A DNA stretch of 64,000 nt from Arabidopsis thaliana (Eukaryota > Streptophyta > Magnoliopsida > Brassicales > Brassicaceae). Below, piece by piece: positions 1-12,100 of this stretch (its first letter is position 1; every line of letters starts with the position of its first letter). The notes under the pieces were generated by a model. It saw only the letters and a program-made list of their open reading frames with translations. It had not been told where the DNA came from and did not search any database. Made by a program: the position numbers and the translations under genes. The stretch is taken from contig NC_003074.8 of the NCBI RefSeq assembly GCF_000001735.4, positions 6,882,101 to 6,946,100 on the forward strand, read 5' to 3'.

Positions 1-200
1 TCACTAGTGCGTGCTATGAAACAACTATGAACCAAGTACTGAGAGATCTAACGACAGGAAATGATAAGTCAGCGACTGAGACAGAGAGAGAAAGAGAGGT
101 AGAGAGAGTACCTGAAGAATCCAAAGGAGAGAGAGAGTGAGAGGATGAGATGTGAAAGTGTCCCCAAGAGTGTGAGAGCATTTGTCTTTATAATAAAACG
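1..200 (-). promoter_or_regulatory. DWF1: Promoter and first leader exon of a leftward gene (probably DWF1)
   Basis: On the minus strand a TATA-like sequence (TTATTATAAAG, about 184-195) is followed by a purine/pyrimidine-rich leader and a clear splice donor at 111-110 (TTCAG|GTAC). Bases 112 to about 165 therefore look like a non-coding first exon, and 1-111 like its intron. No coding sequence is inside the window. The name DWF1 (At3g19820, a sterol reductase of brassinosteroid synthesis) rests only on my memory of gene order next to NTMC2T5.2. Confidence 0.5.
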
Positions 201-2790
201 TGATTCAAGCCAGCCTGCTTCACTTGCATTTTTCGCTCAAAACAAGGTATTTTTTATTTCCCATTTTTTTATATAATTTTAAAATAAAAAAGGTAATAAT
301 AACGCAAAAATATAGAAATTAAGAAATATATAATGTATATTTTTCATGGGTTTGTATAAGTGGTTTTTCATATTTCTAAGTTTCTTTGTTGTTATCGCAA
401 TTAAAAATTCGATGTTAGTTGTAATGTTGATAAATCACATGTGTTATATTTATGAGCAATTTTTTAGTTTATAATTCTGATGTAAGAAAATAAAAATAAA
501 TTGTTTTTACTTATATCAGTATTTAATATATTTTTACCAACTCTTTTAACATTTAGAAATTATATGTAAATCGAACCTAGAGCTTAATTAGACATATCTT
601 CCAAAATATAATTTCTTACTTAGCAGTTAGCATATAAAAGGAATATGAGGACAAATTCTTTGTAGGGATATTTTTTCTGAAAAGAGTTTACTGCTATAAA
701 TAGGTAAAAGCAAATAAATAAAAAAAGGCAACAAATCTTAGCAGTTTAAATTTCTTTTAAATAGAAAAATATATCTTTCTTTTGGTATGTAAATCACAAT
801 AAATTACAGGAAGACATGTGCCCAATGAAGGAAATGTAATTGTCCAATTCGTTTTTTTTTTAAATGCATTTTATGGGTTGATTGTATTGATTTTTGTTTT
901 CTAAATGCTTTTAGCGAAACAGTCCTCCTACATGTTTGTTGATGTACCTAAAGCACATTCCATCCTCGTGAGGTTACTAAGCCGACGATCTTATATATTG
1001 TTTATTGGCAAAAAGTTCATTACAACTTTTCTTATCATAATAGTTATTACAACAATCTTTAACATTTAGTTTTGATATGTTATGATTGAAGCAAAAAAAG
1101 CACTGCCTAAAATATCTTGAAAACATTATACATTATGAATGCTAATGAGAGTTCCTTATATCTTTCTCTCAACTCTTAAGGGATCTTCAAATGAGTGTTT
1201 TTTTTAAGCCAAAACAATTGTGAATTAGTCATTCACTTTCATCTTATTCAGATTACAATGTAGTATTTTAGAAACTAATGTGTAGTAAAAAATTTTATAT
1301 AAAATGCCTCTTATTTATATAAAAAAAAAAACTACGGCTGTGATGAGAAATGTTTTCCCAAATCCCAATAGCCATGCTTTTCATCAAAATTCATATATGA
1401 AATCATTTGTATCATTATCAGTGCCTACATAATACAGTAATAAACACACAAACTATCACGTTATTTGGTGAAAAAGGCTCTCAATATATAATTCTGTTAC
1501 TGTAACCAATTATTTGATTTCCACCTAAGTATTTTAATAGTTGATTTAGAAAAGCAAATAAAATCATGATTTATTTAGAAAAATGGTTACACTTTAAAGT
1601 AATGAAGTGCTCAAAAAGTTTTTTTTGTCGCCAAAAAGTAATTATTTATTTATTTGACATAGAAAGAAAAAAAAAATTACAGGGATGATGGCCTGTCTGA
1701 GAAAATATCCAGCTCTTGCAAAATCTCTCATAAAATATATTTACTCTTTAAAATATGCCAACTAATTTCTTACTCACATTTACAGCTACAAATCATTTTT
1801 TTGTAGTATGGAAAAATAAATGTCTATTTGGCGAATCACACCTTTTGACATTGACAGTTTGACGTCAGTGAAAATTTGGTTGACGCTTGACAAAGTTTTA
1901 AACCGTTACAAGGTCGTGTAATCACACCAATGTTTACATTACAAGAAACACCAATTTGTTTATATATATATCCAAATACAAAGACATTACTCTTTGGTCC
2001 AACGCCAAATAAACCCATGCGTCATTTCTGCATCAACAAAAACCGTCTTTGTCCATTCCATTAGTACCTAAAAAAGTGTGAAGAAGCCAGAGACAACAAC
2101 CCACATAAATTATGATTTGTTAAGATTGAAGCGTATTATGACTAAACACTTCTCTTGAAGTAAAAAAATTAAAAAAAAAAAAAAAGGTGAAAGAAAAAGA
2201 CAAAAGAGAACGGAGAAACCGAAGAGAGGAGAGTTGAAGATAACAAATCTATAAACGAGGACTGTCCTACTCCCCACATGTGCCTGACGTGATCTCAACT
2301 CCTTCACGTGATTTCTCTTCCTCATTTTTTGTAATTTTATTACTAATTCTCCATTTTTTCTCACTTCTTATTAATCCCTTTTTATTATTCAAATTTTTGT
2401 TTTCTGCCACTTCCATTTTATTACTATTCTTGCTAAAAGAGAATGGAAAACAAAATCACTTTGTTTAATGCACCCACGATCCAGTTTTTATTTTAAATTG
2501 TTGTGCCTTCTGTTTGATTGCATGTACTTAACTTCTTATAATAAGTGTAGATCTACTCTTAACGTGCAATTAACTAATAGTCTAATACATCGGGGACACG
2601 TTCAATTGTTGGTAGCATTCTTGTTTAGCATTATATATAATCCATGATTTTAGCAATACCAATCAATCATTCCAAAGACAGATCGTTTCGTTTTCAGTGG
2701 CTTTTCATTAGACGATACATTGTTACCCTACTCAAAAACTTAACTCAAATGGGTTACTTCAACAATCAATATTGAAAAGAAATCACTTCT
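200..2790. other. Intergenic region without a supported gene
   Basis: About 2.6 kb of AT-rich DNA. Short open frames occur on both strands but have low-complexity compositions and no family resemblance. Notable items are the WRKY/TGA motif cluster near 1845-1891 (separate entry) and two ACGTG-containing sites near 2285-2312, which could serve as G-box-type elements. Confidence 0.6.
1845..1891 (+). promoter_or_regulatory. Cluster of five TTGAC cores with a TGACGTCA palindrome
   Basis: TTGAC occurs at 1845-1849, 1851-1855, 1859-1863, 1880-1884 and 1887-1891. The perfect palindrome TGACGTCA lies at 1860-1867 and overlaps the third copy. TTGAC is the W-box core bound by WRKY factors, and TGACGTCA is a classical bZIP (TGA/C-box) site. 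Five cores in 47 bp, all on one strand, suggest a defence- or stress-type element, but no nearby gene start clearly claims it. The function is inferred. Confidence 0.45.
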
Positions 2791-3249
2791 CAACAATAGA
2801 TTAAGAAAACGACCAGAAAGGAGACTTTCTTGCGCCTTTGTCTTGGTTCCCTGAAATTAACCATAGTTCAGTCTTAGTAACATCGAACAAAATTGCTAAA
2901 CTGATCCTAATGGGGAAAACGATGCATGCATACAAAACTGTTACACAATACTGTAAATTGCTAAACGCATACACCAAAAAAGAAGCAATCATAGCCTATA
3001 AACAGCGTTCTTTGCCTTCGTTACAGGTTGTGAAACACTATTTCTAACCAAATATTGCAATGAATTTTCAAGCAAAATATTGTGAGTTAGATAGGCGATG
3101 GGCTAATAAGTAGGAGTTGATTGGGAAGAAACGATATTAGATATTTGAGAGTTATGAAGAGTTTAACCTCTCCCTAACATGATCTAGCAAGACAAAGTTT
3201 AATAGCCAGGAAACCAGCAAAACATTGCAAAAAACAGAAAGAAGATGAA

Positions 3250-3404
3250 TGTACCTTGTTTAGGCTCTGCGCATCGATATCTCCATGAACTTTTTGTTCC
3301 TCCTCCAGAAAGGCATATCCATGGCAGAATATTAAAGTTGTTGTAGCTAACAATATGGAAAAAACTAAAACCAAGGAATAAAAAAGGCCAAGTGAAAAAC
3401 TCAT
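3250..3404 (-). CDS. Doubtful small exon encoding a signal-peptide-like sequence
   Basis: An ATG at 3404 opens about 50 codons up to a good donor (AACAAG|GTAC). The first 30 residues are strongly hydrophobic (MSFSLGLFYSLVLVF onward) and followed by a charged stretch rich in E, K and D. This is the shape of a secreted or single-pass small protein. More splice-like signals lie to the right on the same strand (for example GTCAG|GTGAG near 3835 and GCAG|GTTGG near 3740). They suggest a leftward multi-exon transcript downstream of NTMC2T5.2, possibly part of its 3' region. I could not join a convincing second coding exon, and I do not recognise a family. Confidence 0.25.
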
Positions 3405-4237
3405 TACTACTTCCACCTAGAATTCTTGGAGAACACTTTTCTCAATCCTAAAGTTAGTGACTGCTAATATCAGGTGTCTTCGTGCAATGTGTTATGGAAT
3501 CCCTTCAGAAAAAGAAAAAAAATCTTTATTTGAATAAAATATTCGTGTACTATAACAAACCATTGGTATACACGTTGATCACAGTTGTAAGAGATTGGGT
3601 GAAATGGACCCTAAAACTTTCTGCCGCCAATAAGCGCCCCTCTTCTAAATGCATACAACAGCACTAGAATGTAAACACAAAACTGAGACCTCGTTATACG
3701 CCATCTCTGAGGCCGAGAAGAGAAAATTAACCAACCTGCCATTACATAAAAGGCTTTGGTCAGTCAATCAACAATGGGACACTAACAAATGCAAATAGCA
3801 GAACAGGACTATGCCACATTGTATAGAAGACTCACCTGACCATTGCCAAATCGCACAATCTTTCCAAAACAATACATTGGTTTTTAACTTTCTAGCGTAA
3901 ATTGTATGCTAGGTACTCAGTATGTCTCAATTACAGAAAATTAGGTTCATCATTTTCAACTTACATAGTTTTATCTAAGTGACACCTATTTTCGAGTAAC
4001 GGTATAAACATAATAAGCCAAAACAGAAACTACACCCAGCATAAATCCAGCGAAAAACAGTAAAGTGATTCCAAAAAGATTGCAAGGCCGATCCTCAACT
4101 ATATGCAGAGATTCCATACATATATTCAAGTGAAGTCAACTGATATTGGCAACCATAGGCATAACTTACAAAGTTTTCATTTCGAGGTTCATACTTACTT
4201 TGGCAAAAGAAATCGTAATTATCCATACAACACCATG

Positions 4238-7200
4238 TCACGGGTTGAAGAAACTTGAGCCGCCCATGTTGATAGCAACGAGCACCAGTACAGAAGTGAT
4301 TACACCGAACCACAATAATGCTAATCCTGAAATTAACAAAGCTTAATAGTTTTAGACAAAGCAACCATAGAAACAAATTCATCATAAAATAGAGCCTCGA
4401 TATACCTCCATTATTAATAGAACCTCTATCAGATTTCGCATTTTTCACTTCCAAATCTGATACGTCCCCATTGCCAGCATCTTTTGGTCGAGATTCTGAG
4501 TCCGCCCCAGACATTGAAGGAACAGGTGACACGCTTGATTCACCATCATCAACTTTATTGTTCCCAGTTTCTGATGAAACTATGCCTTGAAATTCCTCGC
4601 TCAAAATCAATGCAGACAACACGTTCATAAATGACTCTTGACCAATATCATCTGAAGGAATCTTGTCATTCTGCACAAATGAGCTAGGTTCTTCCGAATC
4701 AGACATTTCATCATCGGAAGCATCTGCATATATGGCTTTTGCGTTGCGTTTATCATCTTCTTCATCCTCCACGTATGCTTTGTATGTAAGCCGGAGTAGT
4801 ATTTCTCCAGTAGATCCCTTTCCGAACAAACTCCAACCGCCTCGTAAACTAACAAATCTGTCTGTAGGAACCGTATCTGGCAGTGATTCAAGGTCAACCT
4901 GGATGTATAATCAAAGTAGTAAGGTTATGTAGACAGCAAATTTTCTATTCAGCACTATTTTCCTGGTAATTTATGTAGAGATTATAGTGAAAAAGTTATC
5001 AGAGCAGGGCTGACTACTCAACCTACAGCACCAATAAATAATTATGTGTTGTCAGGTTTTTGTGCAGAAACATGTGAATTGGTTGCTTAGTAGCTGAAAC
5101 TGGAAGTGAATACAGGTGCCCTTTGTAATACTGACAAGAAGAGCAATAACCGATAGGGTGTGTACCCTGAACAAACTATTCAAAAGAGGTGTGACATGCT
5201 CACATAATACCAGCTACTACAGATACAGCGAAACCATTGCCATTGCGGCAACTAATTGTTCACTCACTGTTTCTCTTACTCATTCAATCACATAGTTTTT
5301 ACATCATAAATTAAAAGCAAGCTGATATCTTATTAGTATTGGTGCTAGTTCTCAGTCTCATCTTCTCAATTCAAACCCTTAAGTTGAGATATTGTGCAGA
5401 GAATAACAGGATGGAACTGGGTTCTTGTACTATGAATAACAAACATGAAGTAGATGATCATCTTATGAAATCATTGTTGTTAACAGATCAAGCTATTCTT
5501 CTGCAGATTTCAAATGGGATAAAAAGAAAGATGATTTACCTCTCCGATACCAATAGCCATATCGGCAAATCCAAGACAGTCGTTGACTTCAATTTGTAAT
5601 ACTTGCTCTCTAGGATTTGACACAAGGAATTGGAAGTCCTGACCATATATATGATACAGAAATAGTCTATTAAATTTTAGGAATTCAGCATATACTATAA
5701 TCCACCACCAGATTATGAATAAGCCATTAAGATATATTGAGCAGTTCAACCTGGTTCCAGATTGGCTGACCAGGAGCCCCAATCACAGTAGTTTGACTGT
5801 TCTTCTTACTGCGGATAACTTGATCACCTATTCGTAAAATAACATATGGATCCGTTCTACCTGTTACAAATTATCAAAGAACATGTGCTGAAGGAAGGAA
5901 CTTGCAATTTTTAAGTGATGAAGCATTCGCTATATGTGATATAAGCATTAGTATAGCAGTTCTTATTGCTCTAAGAATTCAAAGATACTTAAGGATATAT
6001 ATAAATAATACAACAACACAGACTGCTAGAGAACAATGAACTGAAGAAGAAGAGAGATGAGGAGTGAGTATATGACTTACCAGAGAACATGTATGGAAGT
6101 TTCTGGGCATTTACAAGAGTAACAGACAGTTCCCCTACAAAATCCTTGTTCCCTTCCTGCATTTCTCCAGATTTTAAGTCTTCTGAAACAGGCCCAACAG
6201 CTTTTCCCTTCTGGAAATCCAAGACAATTTTCTTTGGGCGTACAAATAATCGAGGCAAATCTTCTGTCAGTAGTTTGGTCAAGAACCTGAAAGAGATGAA
6301 GCAAAGGAAGGAGGAAAGAAACTGATTTATCAATACGTCGGAAGAGAGTAAACAATCAACAGAGAGAAGAAGCTAAAACGAATACATTGAGGAGACTTAC
6401 ATTGATAAAACAGGAATTCCTGATGTTGTCATCCAAAGCATTCATGCAAAAAGAAGAAAATGATTAAAGCTATTACTAATGTACATGATTATAAAAATCA
6501 AAGGAGATAATGAGAAAGCAACAGACAATTATGATTAACTAATACCCATTAGATTAAACAATCGGAATGGTGCAAGCTCAAATTTGATCTTTGGAAGTGA
6601 AACAAACGCCCATGATGCTGCTCCAACCCAAGGCGCTGACGGAATCAATCTTAATTTAACCCATAGTTCACCGTCAATGTCAAAATCCCGAATACCAACT
6701 GGCACAACTACTGGGATGATACCAAATTTTAAAGAGAGCATTAACAACATCCGAGCACCACCAGTATACCGAAGACCAATCTGGTACCTATAAGAAGAAA
6801 AATAAGAGTATAAGCAACTTTCAACTGAGCCGTGAACAGACTGTTTGGAGTACCCAAGCTCCAAACGAATCAACAGAGAAAATTTCTAAGATGCAGTGAC
6901 CATTGGTGTGTTGAATCCGTGGATCATGTCAGAACAATCCCATCCGTAAAAACCAAGTAAGAACAATCCCAGCATTTGATCCACCAACACAATGCATTAG
7001 CTACCTAACATATAAGTAACGTAGGCAATCGCACCAAGGTATAAACTTACTGCAAGTCATTAACACGGCGAGATGTCCTCCTCTCAACATTTCTAACAGA
7101 CAAAGGCTCATCCCCAAGAGAGAATTGCTTAATTTCAACTCTCTGCACATAATCAGGCTTCTTCAAATCATCAATCACAGGCTGCAACAATCCAACAAGC

Positions 7201-7874
7201 CAATTCTCAATCCCACCTCTATAAACTTTCCAGAGCTTAACCAACACCATGTTCACCCACTCCACCGACTCTTTCCTTTGCAAATCCTTCTCAAGGGACA
7301 GCGAGAAACTGGTGGGAACCTGTGCCCATGGCCCGGCTCCTCTTTGGCCTCCATCACCAGCCATTTGTCTCCGCCTCTTTCTCCAAGTCCATAGCTTATC
7401 ACAAATAACACCAACAAAGAAGAAGAATGCGAATAGACCAATTGCATTACGACTAATCGGTGGAGACGGGATTGGGTGGATTACACCTAGCTGAGTCCTG
7501 AGCTTATCCACTATAGGATCTTCTCTAAAGTTAGTGAAATTGTTTCTATCACCTTGAATTGCAGACTCCTGTGAAGATGAAGATGCTTCTTCATCCTCAA
7601 ATTCATTCGAAAACCGAGTAACCACAAGACTTCTGGCAGCTCTTCTCGCCGAATCCGCTAATCCAATGTTCTTGGAATCCGTACGAATTCCGCTGGAAAC
7701 AAACCTAGAATTCGAATTCGCCGCATGAACTCGACGGAGAATTCTCCGCCTCTTTGTGAATCCATCGGAGAACACAATCAGACCGTGCTCATTGGAGCAA
7801 GGACAGAGCAGACGACGTGACACAAAAGAAGGGAAATCGAAACTAGAACAAGAAGAAGAAGACTGTAGAATCAT
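4238..7874 (-). CDS. NTMC2T5.2: NTMC2T5.2, SMP and C2 domain membrane lipid-binding protein
   Basis: Eight exons on the minus strand: 7874-7051, 6787-6546, 6419-6401, 6286-6081, 5860-5751, 5638-5540, 4898-4406 and 4326-4238. All phases join and give 693 aa. The N-terminus (1-60) is rich in Ser and Arg, like a plastid-type targeting region. A membrane segment lies at about 144-159, a synaptotagmin-like SMP lipid-transfer region from about 190 to 400, and a single C2 domain from about 411 to 510 with the RTDPYV signature and later Asp residues that could bind calcium. An acidic linker follows, then a second hydrophobic segment near the C-terminus (LALLWFGVITSVLVLVA). The family tethers membranes at contact sites; the exact location is inferred. 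The third exon is only 19 nt. The start codon is the first ATG of the long first exon. The gene is divergent from PRP40C. Confidence 0.88.
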
Positions 7875-9127
7875 TTATCATCAATCGAATTCACCGGAAA
7901 CTCCACGCAGGTGAACCTAATTGACGCATATCTTCGCCGTTACAACAGCAGACAGAATACAGAGAAACAGAGGAATAGCGAATGTATTAGTCAGTGTTCA
8001 CGGTAGGTCGGTAGCTGAGAAACTTAGGTCTGTCTTCCGTAGGGTTTCGGATAAGAAATTGGAATCGAGAAGGTTCGAAAGTAGTAGCGACAAGGGATGC
8101 GCAGAAGATGGGAGAATGTGAATCGGCAAGTAAGTGATCGGTGGAGAGTCTATCGTCGTGACCTTTTGTTGTACCTATGCGACCAAAGAATATGCGACTG
8201 ACTATAAGGACCCCTCAAACTTAAGCCATTTATGTTTTTTTTGTGGAACGCGTTAGGCGCGTTACTATATATGGTTGGTCATTATTTCATTTGAACTATC
8301 AGATCAGTTTAATTTCTAACGTTGTTATACTATCGTTATTTAAATGAAAGAACCGAATACAAGAAAAGAAAAGCTTCTGTATCGTCTTGCTACTCTTGGG
8401 AGGTCGGCGACCCAACTTGTTAGTAGTTCGTTCGTAATCCTTTGCTTTTTGGACTCTTCCACTTATGGGTCGGCCACCCTTTTATGTCCATCAAGTTAAA
8501 AATAAAATAATAGTGGTGGATGAATTATGGTCAACAGGTTGCTGTTAAATTAGATAGTTCATTGGTTACTAATTTTAGTTTTGTGCAACCATGTTTATTG
8601 TGTGTTGTTTTCTTTTTGTCGGATGTCAATAACTAATGTCACTAAATTGATTATTTTCAGTCAACTTTCAATTTTCATATGTTTGAGTTAGCTTCTTATA
8701 TACTTTTTGAATCTAAAAACACTATCCACGTGCGTATAACATAATGTCTTCTTTTCGATCGATTAGGGGGTTTTCACGAAAGAAATTGACTTAGGAGGTG
8801 ACCAAATCACGATAAAGAAAATACTGGGTTATTTCATAAATTAACTTTAAAATATAAGGTCTTCTCGGTAATAATTTAAAATATCTCCTTTCTTCCTTTT
8901 CCCCCGGAACGTAATCTCAGCCGTCCATCCTTTCTATCATCCTACGATCTATCTAAACCGTCGGCTGAACTTCGTTCTCCTGAATCGCGCGACATCGACA
9001 TCTTCTGATTCTTCCTCACTAGTTTTTTCCTAAACCCTAACTTCTTCGTTCGCGTCGACGAAGCTGCTGGCAATTTCTCGTCGGAAACTATTACTCGATA
9101 CCACCACCTGTTTAGTCTTTAAAGGTA
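7875..9127. promoter_or_regulatory. Divergent intergenic region between NTMC2T5.2 and PRP40C
   Basis: About 1.25 kb separates the two start codons. On the PRP40C side the leader contains a telo-box (TAAACCCTAA, 9031-9040) followed by a pyrimidine-rich stretch, a combination common in plant housekeeping and translation-related promoters. No TATA box stands out on that side. The open frame at 7921-8121 lies in the NTMC2T5.2 leader and is not a convincing gene. Confidence 0.55.
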
Positions 9128-12100
9128 ATGGAAGGGGAGAATACAACGGATCCGCCGTACACAACGGCGGCATCTTCGGGACAGAGTATCTTCGTCCGTC
9201 CTCCTCCAATTGCTCCAGTCTTGGCTACTACTTCGAATTTCTCTCAGTCGGAGCTGAAGGAGCTACACTCTATGTCTGTATGTTGCTCATGCTCATTTCT
9301 GATTGTTGCATAGTTTGTTTATCTTGAGCGCTGTTTAACTCGTAAAGAAGCTCGATCTTGTCTCTAGTTCTTATCTTTTGATGTGGATTTGTGTAGAACC
9401 TTTTACAAGAACTTGTCGTATATTGATTTAGCAGAAATCCTTATAATTAGATGAATTCATGTCTCTAATTGAATCTATCGAATTTTCGTGTCGTTCTGAT
9501 TTAGCTCACTAATAGAATTTGTCAGGATTCAACCTTTTTTGGTGTATGCATTGAACACATGCTGATTCATCTATCATCAGGTTGTTTCCTTTTAGTCTCT
9601 AAACTGGTTCCGTGGTTATTTTGGTTGCTGTTGTGCAGATTGCTAGTACAGGTTTTGTCTCTCAGTCAGTTCCATATTCTGTTACTGCACAATGGGGTAC
9701 TAATGCAGCAGCCTCCTCAAATGTTAATCCCATACCTCAAGCTTCGCCCATGCTAGCAAATGCACCTTTTGGTCGACCAGGAACACTCGCCCCTCCTGGA
9801 CTAATGACATCTCCGCCTGCTTTTCCTGGTTCCAACCCTTTTTCTACAACGCCAAGACCTGGGATGTCTGCAGGTCCTGCTCAAATGAATCCTGGTATTC
9901 ATCCGCACATGTATCCTCCATATCATTCACTGCCTGGAACGCCTCAAGGAATGTGGTTGCAGCCTCCTTCTATGGGTGGTATTCCCAGGGCACCTTTTCT
10001 TTCACATCCTACTACCTTTCCTGGTTCATATCCATTTCCAGTTCGTGGAATCTCCCCTAACCTACCATATTCTGGTTCTCATCCGCTTGGTGCCAGTCCT
10101 ATGGGAAGTGTTGGCAATGTTCATGCATTACCAGGTCGTCAGCCTGATATATCTCCCGGGCGAAAGACAGAAGAACTCTCAGGAATCGGTACGCTCGAGG
10201 TTTCATGATAGATTACTGATCCATGTAAGAGCTGTTTGACCTTAATGGTTATTCTATTGAGTTTACATATTTTTTTATCAGGATCATCTTGTATTTTGCA
10301 GATGACAGAGCTGGTTCTCAACTAGTAGGAAATCGGTTAGATGCCTGGACTGCACATAAATCAGAAGCAGGAGTTCTTTACTACTATAATTCCGTTACAG
10401 GGCAATCGACCTACGAAAAGCCTCCTGGTTTTGGAGGGGAGGTGAGTATTGCTGATTACATGGCTTGTTCATTAGTTGAGACTACGTCTATTCCATACGC
10501 ATTTGGTATCACGTCTACCTATTTTGCTTCACGACATGTCATTTATGAGTTCGTGTCTATAATACGTATTTGCATTTCTAGTATATCCGAATTGATGTTT
10601 TACAATGTCAGAATTTGATCCAGATTTTTGTAAAGTCCTAGATGTCATATATTCATTAGCTGATGAAGTTCTCTATTTTCCGGGCCTTATATTGGGATTG
10701 TGATCCTTTGTTGGTATCAATAGGTATGAAGTTGCTTAAGATTGTCGAGTTACTATATTATTGCAGTGAACTTGTTGTAAGAGCATGTGAATTATTACAC
10801 AAATCACCTTAAGTTTATTCACAGACTGTAAATATAAATTGCCTTGATGCTGTGCAAAAACTTATGAATGATATTTGTTCTAGTATACCTTGATAATGGA
10901 TGCACAGTTTCTTCATGTTGCCCTAGTCCTTTAGACTTTTTAAGCAATTTATAATCTATACTTTTTTCTTAACTTTTGCAGCCTGATAAAGTGCCAGTGC
11001 AGCCAATTCCTGTTTCAATGTGAGTTCTTAGATCCATACTTGCTCTGACAAGATTAGTTGTCATATTTTCAATGATATTAGCATGGTGACATTATATTGT
11101 TAAATTTCTCGTGTATTATTTTTTGTACTAGGTCGCCAACAATTTCATTCCCATGAAATCAACATATTTATATTTTGTTGAATTACTTTGAGCCTGCTAA
11201 AATACTTTGTACATGTTAGAGATATCTCATCTAAATGTTACCAAATGTAGGGAGAGTTTACCTGGGACGGATTGGGCTCTTGTGTCCACAAACGACGGCA
11301 AAAAGTATTACTATAACAATAAAACAAAGGTCAGCAGCTGGCAGATTCCTGCAGAAGTAAAAGATTTCGGGAAGAAACTAGAGGAGAGGGCTATGGAGAG
11401 TGTAGCATCAGTGCCTAGTGCTGATTTAACTGAAAAGGGTTCTGATCTAACAAGTTTGAGCGCACCTGCTATTAGCAATGGTGGCCGGGATGCTGCATCT
11501 CTAAAAACTACAAATTTTGGTTCGTCCGCGCTGGATTTGGTTAAAAAGAAACTACATGATTCTGGAATGCCTGTCTCATCTACGATAACATCTGAAGCAA
11601 ATAGTGGTAAAACAACTGAGGTCACACCCAGTGGAGAAAGTGGAAATAGTACGGGTAAGGTGAAAGATGCTCCTGGAGCTGGGGCCCTTTCCGATTCTTC
11701 TTCAGATTCGGAAGATGAAGATAGTGGACCATCGAAGGAAGAGTGTTCTAAACAGTTTAAGGTGTTTTGAATATTTCTTGTGGTTTTTGTCTTTTTTGAC
11801 ATAGGGTTTAGTTTAGATTTCTTTTCTCATGTTTTTCTTCTTGCAAGTTAAATTAGCCATTTAGACACATCTTATTTAAAGCATTCTAGAGAAAAGTTTA
11901 GATCATGCATTGAAATTTTCCTCTGTAGAGGGGTCTTGTTCATATATCGGAATGCCATGATTCCTTGATACATGCCAACTTCTAGTGGACATTTTTAAGT
12001 TTGGAAACCTTGAAATTATTCAGATTGAAGATAATTTTCTAATATCCTGTTTTTTTTACTTGATCCTTGCAGGAAATGCTGAAAGAGAGAGGAATAGCAC

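Noticed and set aside
7921..8121. 66-codon plus-strand frame next to NTMC2T5.2
   Set aside because: It begins with a non-ATG codon and lies in the divergent leader/promoter zone; no family resemblance.
11311..11802. 163-codon minus-strand frame opposite a PRP40C exon
   Set aside because: Antisense shadow; the plus-strand frame carries a WW domain and correct splice phases.
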